Position numbers and translations under genes: made by a program
The notes under the pieces: generated by a model
Database searches by the model: none
What the model was told of the DNA's origin: nothing
Seen by the model: the letters and a program-made list of their open reading frames with translations, nothing else
Assembly (NCBI GenBank): GCA_030147305.1
Contig: JASLAE010000257.1
Location: forward strand, 1 to 13,099
Direction of reading: 5' to 3'
Length of the DNA: 13,099 nt
Origin: Cesiribacter sp.
GTDB lineage: Bacteria; Bacteroidota; Bacteroidia; Cytophagales; Cyclobacteriaceae
Shown here: positions 6,101 through 12,697 of the stretch, one piece after another
Layout of the letters: each line of letters starts with the position of its first letter
Numbering within the stretch: the stretch's first letter is position 1

Positions 6101-6447
6101 ATGCGCTGTGGTATGCGTTGGATGGTAGCCCTGCGCATGGTGATTGGGTGCTGTGATTGCGTATTTCGGCCAGTCAGAGTATAATCCCATTACCGGGCAG
6201 GAGCAGCGGGTAAGCATAACAGCTAAACATGAAGTATGTCCGGGACAATGAGCTGCAGTCCGATCTGCTGGAGGTTCGCTTTTTAGTGGAAGCCGGCTAC
6301 GATTCTGAAGCAATGATGCGGGTGATGAGATGCCAGTGGGGGTGGGGGTAACCGGAAGCCAGAAATCTTCAGACCCATCCCGATCCGGGCAATCGGATTG
6401 AAGGCATCCGGGGAGCTATTCAGAAGTATGGCGTACAAACACCTTAA
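6101..6447 (+). pseudogene. Decayed M48-family metallopeptidase gene (frameshifted, central part missing)
   Basis: Three pieces in different frames add up to the two ends of a Bacteroidetes M48 peptidase. From 6101 the frame reads MRWMVALRMVIG (from Met at 6113), like the N-terminal membrane anchor. After a frame change it reads IAYFGQSEYNPITGQEQRVS up to a TGA at 6249, matching the 'NPITGE-QRV' region that follows the anchor. A frame from 6229 reads RDNELQSDLLEVRFLVEAGY then DSEAMMRVM, the 'E-AD-LGVRYL-EAGYDP-AM--VM' region, and stops at 6349. A last frame gives THPDPGNRIEGIRGAIQKYG to a TAA at 6445, the usual C-terminal 'THP-P--RI' motif. The HExxH zinc site and roughly half of the protein are missing. 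The gene cannot make an active enzyme. Calls rest on motif memory, not on alignment. Confidence 0.8.
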
Positions 6448-6458
6448 ACAAGAAAATT

Positions 6459-7058
6459 ATGAAGCATAGGGGCTTCCGATCCGTTGGTATAATTATGTTG
6501 TTTACAGGCTTACTTTTTGCCTGTGAGAATACCGAGCGCAACACGCAGACCAATAAACCAGTTCCGAACACACTTCAGAAAGATACTGCTGCCATAGATG
6601 CATCTGCGCTGAGGGTAAAGGCCGGTGCCGATACAACTATTCAGAATAATACGCTTATGAACAGCCTGGCACCGCAGTGGACGGTACAGGAAGTGTTGCG
6701 TAAAATTCCAAAGGCTAAAATTACTAAAAAAGAAGCCACGCCTAACCGGCACATAGAAGGCCAGATAGATAGTTTAATTACTATTAAGAGCGATAGCACA
6801 ATTTTTATGTTTTACAGTGTGCAAGGAAAAGACATGCTGCAATCTGCTACGCTAAACAGTCATGGGATAGCCCTCGCAAATGGCATAGAAGTAGGCATGA
6901 GCGCTACTGAAGTTATAGGGCTACTGGAGGGAATGGAGGGGGTGAAAGAGGTGCCGCAAAGCATCCTGATCAGGGCCGAACAAACACCTACCTCATTGCG
7001 CATGCGCTTCGAAGAAAACCGCCTGGATTTCATTCAGTATGATGGTTATGTGGATTAG
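6459..7058 (+). CDS. Hypothetical lipoprotein
   Basis: This 199-aa protein begins MKHRGFRSVGIIMLFTGLLF followed by AC, a lipoprotein signal peptide with lipobox LFAC and acceptor Cys22. A polar Asn/Thr linker (about 23-65) leads to a domain of about 130 residues. That domain contains IDSLITIKSDSTIFMFY, a central GIEVGMSATEVIGLLEGM and a C-terminal SLRMRFEENRLDFIQYDGYV. The 'G-E-G-S--EV--LL' pattern resembles the conserved turn of BamE/SmpA-like or 'KTR' small lipoprotein folds, but this is a weak likeness. It starts 12 bases past the dead M48 gene and may once have been co-transcribed with it. It shares a bidirectional terminator with the convergent ftsY gene. Function unknown. Confidence 0.75.
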   Translation: MKHRGFRSVGIIMLFTGLLFACENTERNTQTNKPVPNTLQKDTAAIDASALRVKAGADTTIQNNTLMNSLAPQWTVQEVLRKIPKAKITKKEATPNRHIEGQIDSLITIKSDSTIFMFYSVQGKDMLQSATLNSHGIALANGIEVGMSATEVIGLLEGMEGVKEVPQSILIRAEQTPTSLRMRFEENRLDFIQYDGYVD

Positions 7059-7111
7059 AACAAGGCAGTTTTATTAGGATTTAGCATCTCAGTGCTATAC
7101 CAGAGAGACAT

Positions 7112-7148
7112 AAAAAAACAGGCCCGGACGTAATGCCCAGGCCTGTTT
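7112..7148. terminator. Bidirectional terminator between the lipoprotein gene and ftsY
   Basis: AAACAGGCC (7116-7124) and GGCCTGTTT (7140-7148) form a 9-bp stem around a loop that can pair partly. Read on the minus strand the stem is followed by a run of seven T (ftsY). Read on the plus strand it is followed by TTTTATATTTTAT (lipoprotein gene). It sits between two convergent stops. Confidence 0.8.
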
Positions 7149-7185
7149 TATATTTTATATGTTAGTGTTTGCTGGGATTCGCGGC

Positions 7186-8172
7186 CTAGCGTTTAAAGAT
7201 TGTTTCTACGAAGGCTTTGCGGTCAAATACCTGAAGGTCGTCCACTTTTTCACCCACCCCTATATACTTCACCGGAATTTTAAATTCTTCTGAAATACCA
7301 ATCACCACTCCGCCTTTGGCAGTGCCATCCAGCTTGGTGATGGCCATGGTAGTTACGTCAGTTGCTTTGGTGAATTCACGGGCTTGCAGCAGTGCATTCT
7401 GCCCGGTGCTACCATCCAGTACCAATAATACTTCGTGTGGTGCTTCAGGTACAAATTTTTGAATGACGCGCTTGATCTTGGTCAGCTCGTTCATCAGGTT
7501 CACTTTGTTGTGCAGACGGCCAGCCGTATCTATGATCACCACATCGGCACCATCGCGCTGGCCCTGTTCTACTGCATCGTAGGCAACAGAGGCCGGGTCG
7601 GTGTTCATACCATGCGAGACTACCGGTACTCCTACACGTTCACCCCAGAGCTTTAGCTGGTCCACTGCGGCAGCCCTGAAGGTATCTGCTGCGCCCAGGA
7701 CTACTTTCTTTCCGTGTGCTTTGTAACGGGCGGCCAGTTTACCAATGGTGGTAGTTTTGCCAACACCATTTACGCCAACTACCAGAATGGTATAAGGTTT
7801 CTTGATGCCTTCCGGGATGTTGAAGCCCCGAACATCGGCAGACTTATTCTCCGAGAGGAGCGCCATTACTTCTTCCCGCAGGATCTGGTCTAGCTCTGCT
7901 GTATTCAGGTAGAGGTCACGCGCTACCCGGTCTTCGATGCGGCGAATTATTTTAACGGTGGTTTCAACACCCACATCGCTGGAAATCAGAATTTCTTCCA
8001 GCTCATCCAGTACTTCTTCGTCTACTTTCGATTTGCCGGCTACCGCCTTGCCAAGTTTAGAAAAGAAACTCTCTTTGGTTTTTTCCAGTCCCTTGTCGAG
8101 CTTTTCCTGTTTGTCCTGCTGTTTTTCTTCCGGCTTCTCCGGCTTTTCCTTAAAAAAATCAAAAAGGCCCAT
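7186..8172 (-). CDS. ftsY: Signal recognition particle receptor FtsY
   Basis: FtsY is the SRP receptor GTPase that docks ribosome-nascent chain complexes at the inner membrane. The 328-aa protein has a short charged Lys/Glu-rich N-terminus (about 8-35), an N domain, and an NG GTPase core. The P-loop is GVNGVGKT (133-140), followed by DTFRAAA (163-169), DTAGR (215-219), TKLDGTAKGG (279-288) and the closing GVGEKVDDLQ (305-314). The ATG at 8172 (MGLFDFFKEK) matches the family N-terminus. The frame is open to a TTG at 8226, but that codon lies in the loop of a terminator hairpin. The acidic A domain is almost absent, as in many Bacteroidetes. It lies downstream of the rpmB-rpmG-DUF4295 cluster but beyond a terminator. 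Confidence 0.97.
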   Translation of the reverse strand: MGLFDFFKEKPEKPEEKQQDKQEKLDKGLEKTKESFFSKLGKAVAGKSKVDEEVLDELEEILISSDVGVETTVKIIRRIEDRVARDLYLNTAELDQILREEVMALLSENKSADVRGFNIPEGIKKPYTILVVGVNGVGKTTTIGKLAARYKAHGKKVVLGAADTFRAAAVDQLKLWGERVGVPVVSHGMNTDPASVAYDAVEQGQRDGADVVIIDTAGRLHNKVNLMNELTKIKRVIQKFVPEAPHEVLLVLDGSTGQNALLQAREFTKATDVTTMAITKLDGTAKGGVVIGISEEFKIPVKYIGVGEKVDDLQVFDRKAFVETIFKR

Positions 8173-8208
8173 AGCTACCGCAATTATGCTTTTCCGGGGG
8201 AATATAAC

Positions 8209-8235
8209 AAAAAAGTCCCGAACCAACGGGACTTT
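8209..8235 (-). terminator. Terminator between the DUF4295 gene and ftsY
   Basis: On the minus strand AAAGTCCCG and CGGGACTTT form a 9-bp stem with a 6-base loop, followed by a run of six T (plus-strand A run 8209-8214). It lies 23 bases past the DUF4295 stop and 37 bases before the ftsY ATG. It should end most ribosomal-operon transcripts, so ftsY needs read-through or its own promoter. Confidence 0.8.
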
Positions 8236-8257
8236 ATATTCAGTAATAGCAAAATGC

Positions 8258-8407
8258 TTATTTCAGTGCTTCTTTTACTAAGTCTACCGGTACAATCTCT
8301 TCTCTAAAGGTGTAAGCACCAGTCTTGGGAGATTTCACGGCTTTGATCACTTTCGCGAAGCCTTTGGCTTCTTTGTTTTTCAGGGTTGCAACTACCTTCT
8401 TAGCCAT
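8258..8407 (-). CDS. DUF4295 small protein, 49 aa
   Basis: An ATG at 8407 starts a 49-codon frame: MAKKVVATLKNKEAKGFAKV, then IKAVKSPKTGAYTFREEIVP and VDLVKEALK, ending in TAA at 8258. It is very basic, like a ribosome-associated protein. This is the DUF4295 family, which in Bacteroidetes follows rpmG; the assignment rests on the sequence pattern and position. Its ATG lies two bases past the rpmG stop codon, so the two are clearly co-transcribed and probably co-translated. Function is not established to my knowledge; a role on the ribosome is inference from neighbours and charge. Confidence 0.9.
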   Translation of the reverse strand: MAKKVVATLKNKEAKGFAKVIKAVKSPKTGAYTFREEIVPVDLVKEALK

Positions 8408-8409
8408 GA

Positions 8410-8592
8410 CTATTTAATTTCTTTATGTACAGTAACTTTTTTAAGGTTCGGGTTGTATTTCTTCATCTCCAAACGCTCTGGAGTGTTCTTACGGTTCTTC
8501 GTAGTAATGTAACGTGAAGTACCAGGAACGGTCGTAGTCTTCTGCTCGGTGCACTCCAGAATTACCTGTATACGGTTTCCTTTCTTTGCCAT
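8410..8592 (-). CDS. rpmG: 50S ribosomal protein L33
   Basis: This is the large-subunit protein L33, 60 aa. The start MAKKGNRIQVILECTE and the 'SRYITTKNRKNTPERLEMKK' region with 'YNPNLKKVTVHKE' after it match the family throughout. Only one Cys is present (Cys14), so this is the zinc-free type that lacks the two CxxC pairs. It lies 32 bases after rpmB and two bases before the DUF4295 gene in one operon. The start ATG at 8592 is the only sensible choice. Confidence 0.97.
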   Translation of the reverse strand: MAKKGNRIQVILECTEQKTTTVPGTSRYITTKNRKNTPERLEMKKYNPNLKKVTVHKEIK

Positions 8593-8624
8593 GATGCTTT
8601 CTTATTATGGAGGTTAATCCGAAA

Positions 8625-8861
8625 TTAGCTTAATGTTCCTTTTTGGGCTGCTTTTTTCAGCGTATTCAGCAGGCCATTTTTGTTAATGGTACGCAGCGCC
8701 TGGGTAGATACCTTTAAGGTGATCCAACGGTCTTCTTCTGGCAGATAGAAACGCTTCTTCTGCAGGTTCGGATAGAACTTACGCTTAGTCTTATTGTTAG
8801 CGTGTGATACGTTATTACCCGTTACTGGTTTTTTTCCTGTTACTTGACAAACTCTGGCCAT
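8625..8861 (-). CDS. rpmB: 50S ribosomal protein L28
   Basis: This is large-subunit protein L28, 78 aa, beginning MARVCQVTGKKPVTGNNVSH and continuing ANNKTKRKFYPNLQ, a hallmark of the family. ITLKVSTQALRTINKNGL follows in the C-terminal half. It has one Cys (Cys5) in place of the zinc ligands of some L28 forms. It is the first gene of the rpmB-rpmG-DUF4295 operon, with a promoter candidate about 55-90 bases upstream. Confidence 0.97.
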   Translation of the reverse strand: MARVCQVTGKKPVTGNNVSHANNKTKRKFYPNLQKKRFYLPEEDRWITLKVSTQALRTINKNGLLNTLKKAAQKGTLS

Positions 8862-8916
8862 GACTTTTATGCTTTTATAGCTACCAATGCTTGGCGTATA
8901 ATTCCAAATTAGTTTG

Positions 8917-8948
8917 CAAATATCGCAACTATTTTTGAAACCACCAAA
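8917..8948 (-). promoter_or_regulatory. Promoter of the rpmB operon
   Basis: On the minus strand TTTG (8948-8945) is followed after 20 bases by GATATTTG (8924-8917), which matches TAnnTTTG except for the first base. The spacing suits the Bacteroidetes housekeeping sigma factor. The transcript start would fall near 8910, giving a leader of about 50 bases before the rpmB ATG. Confidence 0.5.
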
Positions 8949-8966
8949 TGTATTTCCTGCTGTAAT

Positions 8967-9137
8967 TTAATCTTTTCCTTTTGCGCCGGCCGCACGCCAG
9001 GGGCAATGCCTGCAGCCGCTGCCACAACAGTAGCCCCGTCGCAGGTGATACTGAGCTGTAAAGACCAGCAGACCCTGCGCATTCATATAGTAATCGCCTG
9101 GCTGCAGGGGCAAAGGAGTAGGGCGTTTGGATTTCAT
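8967..9137 (-). CDS. DUF5522-like Cys-rich mini protein, 56 aa
   Basis: The protein has a basic Pro-rich N-terminus (MKSKRPTPLPLQPGDYYMNA), then GLLVFTAQYHLRRGYCCGSG and CRHCPW, and a Lys-rich tail. The pattern 'YY--GL-VFT--YHL-RG-CCG-GCRHCP' with four Cys is typical of DUF5522 / oxidoreductase-like small proteins that are often found as single genes in bacteria. The Cys and His suggest a metal or iron-sulfur site, which is inference. The frame is open further upstream to an ATG-free start at 9212 that would overlap the next gene. The ATG at 9137 fits the family and lies about 25 bases past a good -7 element (TACCTTTG, 9169-9162). Confidence 0.75.
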   Translation of the reverse strand: MKSKRPTPLPLQPGDYYMNAQGLLVFTAQYHLRRGYCCGSGCRHCPWRAAGAKGKD

Positions 9138-9161
9138 GGCAGGTAAAGCTAATCCGGCATG

Positions 9162-9169
9162 CAAAGGTA
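9162..9169 (-). promoter_or_regulatory. -7 element (TACCTTTG) of the DUF5522-like gene
   Basis: The minus-strand sequence matches TAnnTTTG exactly and lies just before the ATG at 9137, leaving room for a short leader of 15-20 bases. The -33 region is poorly conserved. It supports the short start of the gene and overlaps the end of the upstream gene only by proximity. Confidence 0.45.
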
Positions 9170-9177
9170 GCTTCTTT

Positions 9178-9717
9178 TTATTTATTCTTAAAAGAGTAGC
9201 CAATGCCAACACCAGCCCAGGGTATAACCGGTATCCAGCTGGTGTTCAGGAGCGGTTGCAGATTTACCTGAAAGTAGAGGCCTTTATCTGCTTTAGGGTA
9301 ACGTTTATAACCCAGATATAAAGTCGCAGGAATTACGTAAGTGTCCTTGATCATCTGGCCGTCATCTTCTATATACCGGTAGTATTGTCCCAGGGGAATA
9401 AAACCTGCCAGGCCAAATGCAAACTTTTGGTGGCTGCGGCCCAGGTTGGCGCCAATATACAGCGGAAGCGTCATGATGGTCTGCTGTGACCAGTCAAGGC
9501 CAATCATGGCCAGGCCCAGGCCCGCACCACCTTCCAGGTTAAGCCTGTGCTCACTAACAGCACTGCGCTCATACATAAGCGCGGGTCCTATAATATTTTT
9601 ACCAGGCGTTTCCAGATAAATAGCATTGTGGGCCTGGGCGGTGGCCGCCAGCGCTGCAAAAATCAAAACAAAACTCAGGAAAACAGATTTGATAGGAGAA
9701 GAGATAAACCTGCACAT
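9178..9717 (-). CDS. Small secreted protein, probable outer-membrane beta-barrel
   Basis: From the ATG at 9717 the protein is 179 aa. MCRFISSPIKSVFLSFVLIF plus AALAATAQA is a classical signal peptide with cleavage after AQA. The mature part alternates hydrophobic and polar residues in strands with Gly and aromatic residues (LNLEGGAGLGLAMIGLDW, FAFGLAGFIPLGQYYRY, VIPATLYLGYKRY). It ends with IPWAGVGIGYSFKNK, resembling a barrel C-terminal strand. An ATG at 9747 would add ten residues to the signal; the shorter form is preferred because a -7-like TATTTTTC (9765-9758) then leaves a leader of about 35 bases. No specific family recognised. Confidence 0.7.
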   Translation of the reverse strand: MCRFISSPIKSVFLSFVLIFAALAATAQAHNAIYLETPGKNIIGPALMYERSAVSEHRLNLEGGAGLGLAMIGLDWSQQTIMTLPLYIGANLGRSHQKFAFGLAGFIPLGQYYRYIEDDGQMIKDTYVIPATLYLGYKRYPKADKGLYFQVNLQPLLNTSWIPVIPWAGVGIGYSFKNK

Positions 9718-9903
9718 AAATAGTAAAAAGATGTTTTTGCTTAGCATTATCAGTTTAGAAAAATAGTAGCCTTTTGCAGAAAATAAGCAGTGGAGCTTAA
9801 TAATTACACAGAAACTCCTAGTTGCATTAACACACGAGCATAACGAAAGCCCTGAGATTCATCGAAAGTCAGAAAACGTTTGCAGTTTTAATTAAGGTCA
9901 TTT

Positions 9904-9932
9904 TTTGCTCTCTGCAGGAATCAATACCTTTG
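9904..9932 (+). promoter_or_regulatory. Promoter of rocD
   Basis: TTTG (9904-9907) and TACCTTTG (9925-9932) are separated by 17 bases. The -7 element is a full match to TAnnTTTG; the spacer is slightly short. Transcription would begin near 9939, giving a leader of about 85 bases before the rocD ATG at 10025. Confidence 0.5.
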
Positions 9933-10024
9933 CGGTATTCTACCTGGTCTTTGACTCCGGTTCACGCATAACATATTTTTACAAGCGCCAGCAGATTTAG
10001 TACCCGTTTGAATAATTCCTTAAT

Positions 10025-11311
10025 ATGAATATGAATACAGAAATTCGTACTAGCCAGCAGGCAATGGAGCTGGAGGATCGCCATGGTGCCCACAATTATC
10101 ATCCACTGCCCGTTGTACTTACCCGCGGAGAAGGGGTGTATGTCTGGGATGTGGAAGGAAAGAAGTACTTCGATTTTCTTTCGGCCTACAGCGCCGTAAA
10201 CCAGGGTCATTGCCATCCGCGTATCATTGGTGCATTAAAAGAACAAGCAGAAACACTTACGCTCACGTCACGGGCCTTTTATAACGATGTGTTGGGCGTA
10301 TACGAAAAGTATGTAACGGAATATTTTGGCTTTGAGAAGGTGCTTCCCATGAACACCGGGGCAGAGGCCGTAGAAACTGCCATTAAAATCTGCCGCAAAT
10401 GGGCATATGAAAAGCGTGGTTTCCCCGAAGCAGAAGCAAAGATTATTGTGGCAGAAGGCAACTTCCATGGCCGTACCACCACCATTATTTCTTTCAGCAA
10501 TGATGAAGGTGCCCGTAAAAATTTTGGTCCCTATACACCAGGCTTTATTAAAGTGCCATACAATGACCTGCATGCCCTAAAACGCGTGCTGGAGCAAGAA
10601 GAGAATATTGCCGGGTTCCTGGTAGAACCCATCCAGGGCGAAGCAGGCGTATTTACTCCCTCGCAAGATTACATCCGGGAAGTGGCAAAGCTTTGCCGGG
10701 AGAATGGGGTACTCTTCATAGCAGATGAAATTCAGACCGGTATAGCGCGCACCGGTAGCCTGCTGGCAGTGTGTGGCAATTGCAGCTGCGAAAATGTGTG
10801 TGAGCGGCAGCCGGCACATTATACCAAACCTGATATCCTGATCCTGGGCAAGGCACTTAGTGGTGGCGTATATCCGGTTTCGGCTGTGCTGGCTGATAAC
10901 GAGGTAATGGAAGTCATCAAGCCGGGGCAGCACGGGTCTACCTTTGGTGGTAATCCGCTGGCCTGCAAAGTAGCAGTAGCTGCCCTGGAGGTAGTACGCG
11001 ATGAACGCCTGATGCAGAATGCCCGCCACCTGGGCAATCTTTTTCGCCAGCGCATGCTGCAGCTGATTGAAAAGAGCAGCCTGTTGAAACTGGTTCGCGG
11101 CAAAGGGCTTTTAAATGCTGTGGTGATTAACGATACTCCTGAGAGCTCTACGGCCTGGGATATATGTGTGGCGCTAAAAGAAGCGGGGCTGCTGGCAAAA
11201 CCAACGCATGGAAACATCATTCGCTTTGCGCCACCACTGGTCATGACAGAGGAGCAACTGCACGAATGTTGCGACATTATAGAAAAAGTAGTCTTAAATT
11301 TTAAACAATAA
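10025..11311 (+). CDS. rocD: Ornithine aminotransferase (ornithine--oxo-acid transaminase)
   Basis: This PLP enzyme transfers the delta-amino group of ornithine to 2-oxoglutarate, giving glutamate semialdehyde, in arginine/ornithine breakdown or proline supply. The 428-aa protein matches the class-III aminotransferase family: GAHNYHPLPVVLTRGEGVYV, SAYSAVNQGHCHP, NTGAEAVETAIK, EGNFHGRT, and ADEIQTGIARTG with PLP-binding Asp234. The PLP lysine is Lys276 in ILGKALSGGVYPVSA, followed by HGSTFGGNPLA. Between IARTG and KPDILILGK there is an insert, VCGNCSCENVCERQPAHYT, with Cys250, Cys253, Cys255 and Cys259, longer than in the human and Bacillus enzymes. The ATG at 10025 is followed by another at 10031. 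It ends in a strong terminator and is probably monocistronic. Confidence 0.95.
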   Translation: MNMNTEIRTSQQAMELEDRHGAHNYHPLPVVLTRGEGVYVWDVEGKKYFDFLSAYSAVNQGHCHPRIIGALKEQAETLTLTSRAFYNDVLGVYEKYVTEYFGFEKVLPMNTGAEAVETAIKICRKWAYEKRGFPEAEAKIIVAEGNFHGRTTTIISFSNDEGARKNFGPYTPGFIKVPYNDLHALKRVLEQEENIAGFLVEPIQGEAGVFTPSQDYIREVAKLCRENGVLFIADEIQTGIARTGSLLAVCGNCSCENVCERQPAHYTKPDILILGKALSGGVYPVSAVLADNEVMEVIKPGQHGSTFGGNPLACKVAVAALEVVRDERLMQNARHLGNLFRQRMLQLIEKSSLLKLVRGKGLLNAVVINDTPESSTAWDICVALKEAGLLAKPTHGNIIRFAPPLVMTEEQLHECCDIIEKVVLNFKQ

Positions 11312-11340
11312 AAAATTCCCGCCTGCAGGCGGGAATTTTT
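11311..11340 (+). terminator. Rho-independent terminator of rocD
   Basis: Thirty bases form a perfect self-complementary palindrome: AAAAATTCCCGCC, centre TGCA, GGCGGGAATTTTT. The stem starts at the last base of the rocD stop codon. T-run and A-run are both built into the arms, so it would terminate in both directions. Confidence 0.9.
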
Positions 11341-11389
11341 CTTTAACCACTTCTACTAAAATCCAGTTGTAGCAGGTAATTACAACAGG

Positions 11390-12697
11390 ATGGATTTAAT
11401 AGACTTTGACCCATACGAGTGGGCTATGCTGGGCGCCGGGCTAACCCTGGTTGTAGGTGTATGGTTACCACAATTACTCGTTAAGCGCCATTTTACCATT
11501 GCACTGGTATATGTGCTGGCTGGTTTTTTATTTTTTAAGTTTCTGCTTATAGAGGTACCAAATCCCTATTCCGATACAGGGCAGCGGATTTGGGAGAAGG
11601 TGGCTGAATTTGTGGTAATTATCTCGCTACTGGGCGCAGGTTTGAAAATTGATACACCCCCCACCTCTGGCGAGTGGAAAACTACAGGCCGCCTGCTCTT
11701 TCTCGTGATGCCTTTGTGTATTCTGGCAGGGGCCTGGCTGGGCTATACAATGTTAGCGCTTACACCTGCCGCTGCGGTGCTTTTGGGTGCGGTACTGGCG
11801 CCTACCGATCCGGTGCTGGCGAGTGATGTGCAGGTGGGTCCGCCTAATGAACAAAACGACAAGGTACGTTTTGCCCTAACCTCAGAAGCAGGGCTTAATG
11901 ATGGCCTTGCTTTTCCCTTTACCTACTTTGCTATTCGTATGGCCGAAGAGGGCGGCTTTGGCAGTGAGTGGCTTTTTAACTGGTTCTGGCAGGATGTGCT
12001 CTATAAGATAGGAGTGGGAGTGATCGCAGGACTGTTGATGGGTAAAGTGCTGGCTTTTTTAGTTTTTAGAGTACCCAAGGAGCGGCCGGTTTTTGCTGAG
12101 GGCATGGGCTCTATTGCTTTGTGCGTGCTTTTCATCTCCTATGCCGGGGCAGAGGCGATAGGAGGCTATGGGTTTCTTTCTGTTTTTGTGGCCGCATATT
12201 ATTTTCGTAGAAGCGAGCATACCCATAAGTTCAATATTATCCTTCATGAATTTACCTACAACCTGGAGCATGTAATTGCTGCCCTGGTGCTCATTTTTAT
12301 GGGAGGTTTACTTGCCTTTATGCTGCCTACCTTAACCTGGAATATGCTTTGGTATGCCTTGATATTTATTTTGGTGGTGCGCCCCATCATTGGCTGGCTT
12401 AGCCTGATTGGTTCAAGGGTCTGGGGCTTTCAGCGTGCGGTTGTATCATTCTTTGGCATCAGGGGTATTGGTTCTATTTATTACCTGGCCTATGCGCTGG
12501 CCAATTACGATTTCGAAGAAGGAGAAACCCTATGGGGAACGGTGCTTATAGTTATTATGGTCTCGGCTATAGCACATGGTTTTAGTGCATACCCCGTCAT
12601 GGAGTGGCTGGATAAAAGATATGGGTACGAAAAACCTAAATCGGAACTGGATGAGGCTGTTCTTGAGCAGGGTGCCGATGAAAAGGACGCAGCCTGA
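11390..12697 (+). CDS. CPA1-family Na+(K+)/H+ antiporter
   Basis: This 435-aa integral inner-membrane protein has 12-13 predicted hydrophobic segments and belongs to the monovalent cation:proton antiporter-1 (NhaP/NHE-like) family. It should exchange protons for sodium or potassium. Key motifs are APTDPVLASDV (137-147, with Thr139-Asp140 in the unwound helix) and SEAGLNDGLAFP (165-176). Asn170-Asp171 is the ND pair typical of electroneutral CPA1 exchangers. FFGIRGIGSIYYLAYAL (354-370) carries the conserved Arg358 of the last core helices. A short acidic tail ends the protein; no regulatory domain (RCK/TrkA-C) is fused. The ATG at 11390 lies 79 bases past the rocD stop codon and behind its terminator, so it is likely a separate transcript. 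Ion specificity cannot be told from sequence. Confidence 0.93.
   Translation: MDLIDFDPYEWAMLGAGLTLVVGVWLPQLLVKRHFTIALVYVLAGFLFFKFLLIEVPNPYSDTGQRIWEKVAEFVVIISLLGAGLKIDTPPTSGEWKTTGRLLFLVMPLCILAGAWLGYTMLALTPAAAVLLGAVLAPTDPVLASDVQVGPPNEQNDKVRFALTSEAGLNDGLAFPFTYFAIRMAEEGGFGSEWLFNWFWQDVLYKIGVGVIAGLLMGKVLAFLVFRVPKERPVFAEGMGSIALCVLFISYAGAEAIGGYGFLSVFVAAYYFRRSEHTHKFNIILHEFTYNLEHVIAALVLIFMGGLLAFMLPTLTWNMLWYALIFILVVRPIIGWLSLIGSRVWGFQRAVVSFFGIRGIGSIYYLAYALANYDFEEGETLWGTVLIVIMVSAIAHGFSAYPVMEWLDKRYGYEKPKSELDEAVLEQGADEKDAA

Noticed and set aside
6095..6313. 72-codon minus-strand ORF over the M48 relic
   Set aside because: The plus strand carries recognisable M48 motifs in three frames, so the minus-strand frame is a shadow of decayed coding sequence.
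8173..8226. Longer start of ftsY at a TTG
   Set aside because: The TTG is in the loop of a terminator hairpin, and MGLFDFFKEK is the usual start of the family.
9138..9212. Longer start of the DUF5522-like protein
   Set aside because: It would overlap the upstream gene and run across a full-match -7 element; the added residues do not look conserved.
10268..11277. Several minus-strand ORFs of 73-152 codons
   Set aside because: All lie within rocD, whose frame has complete aminotransferase motifs; they are antisense shadows.
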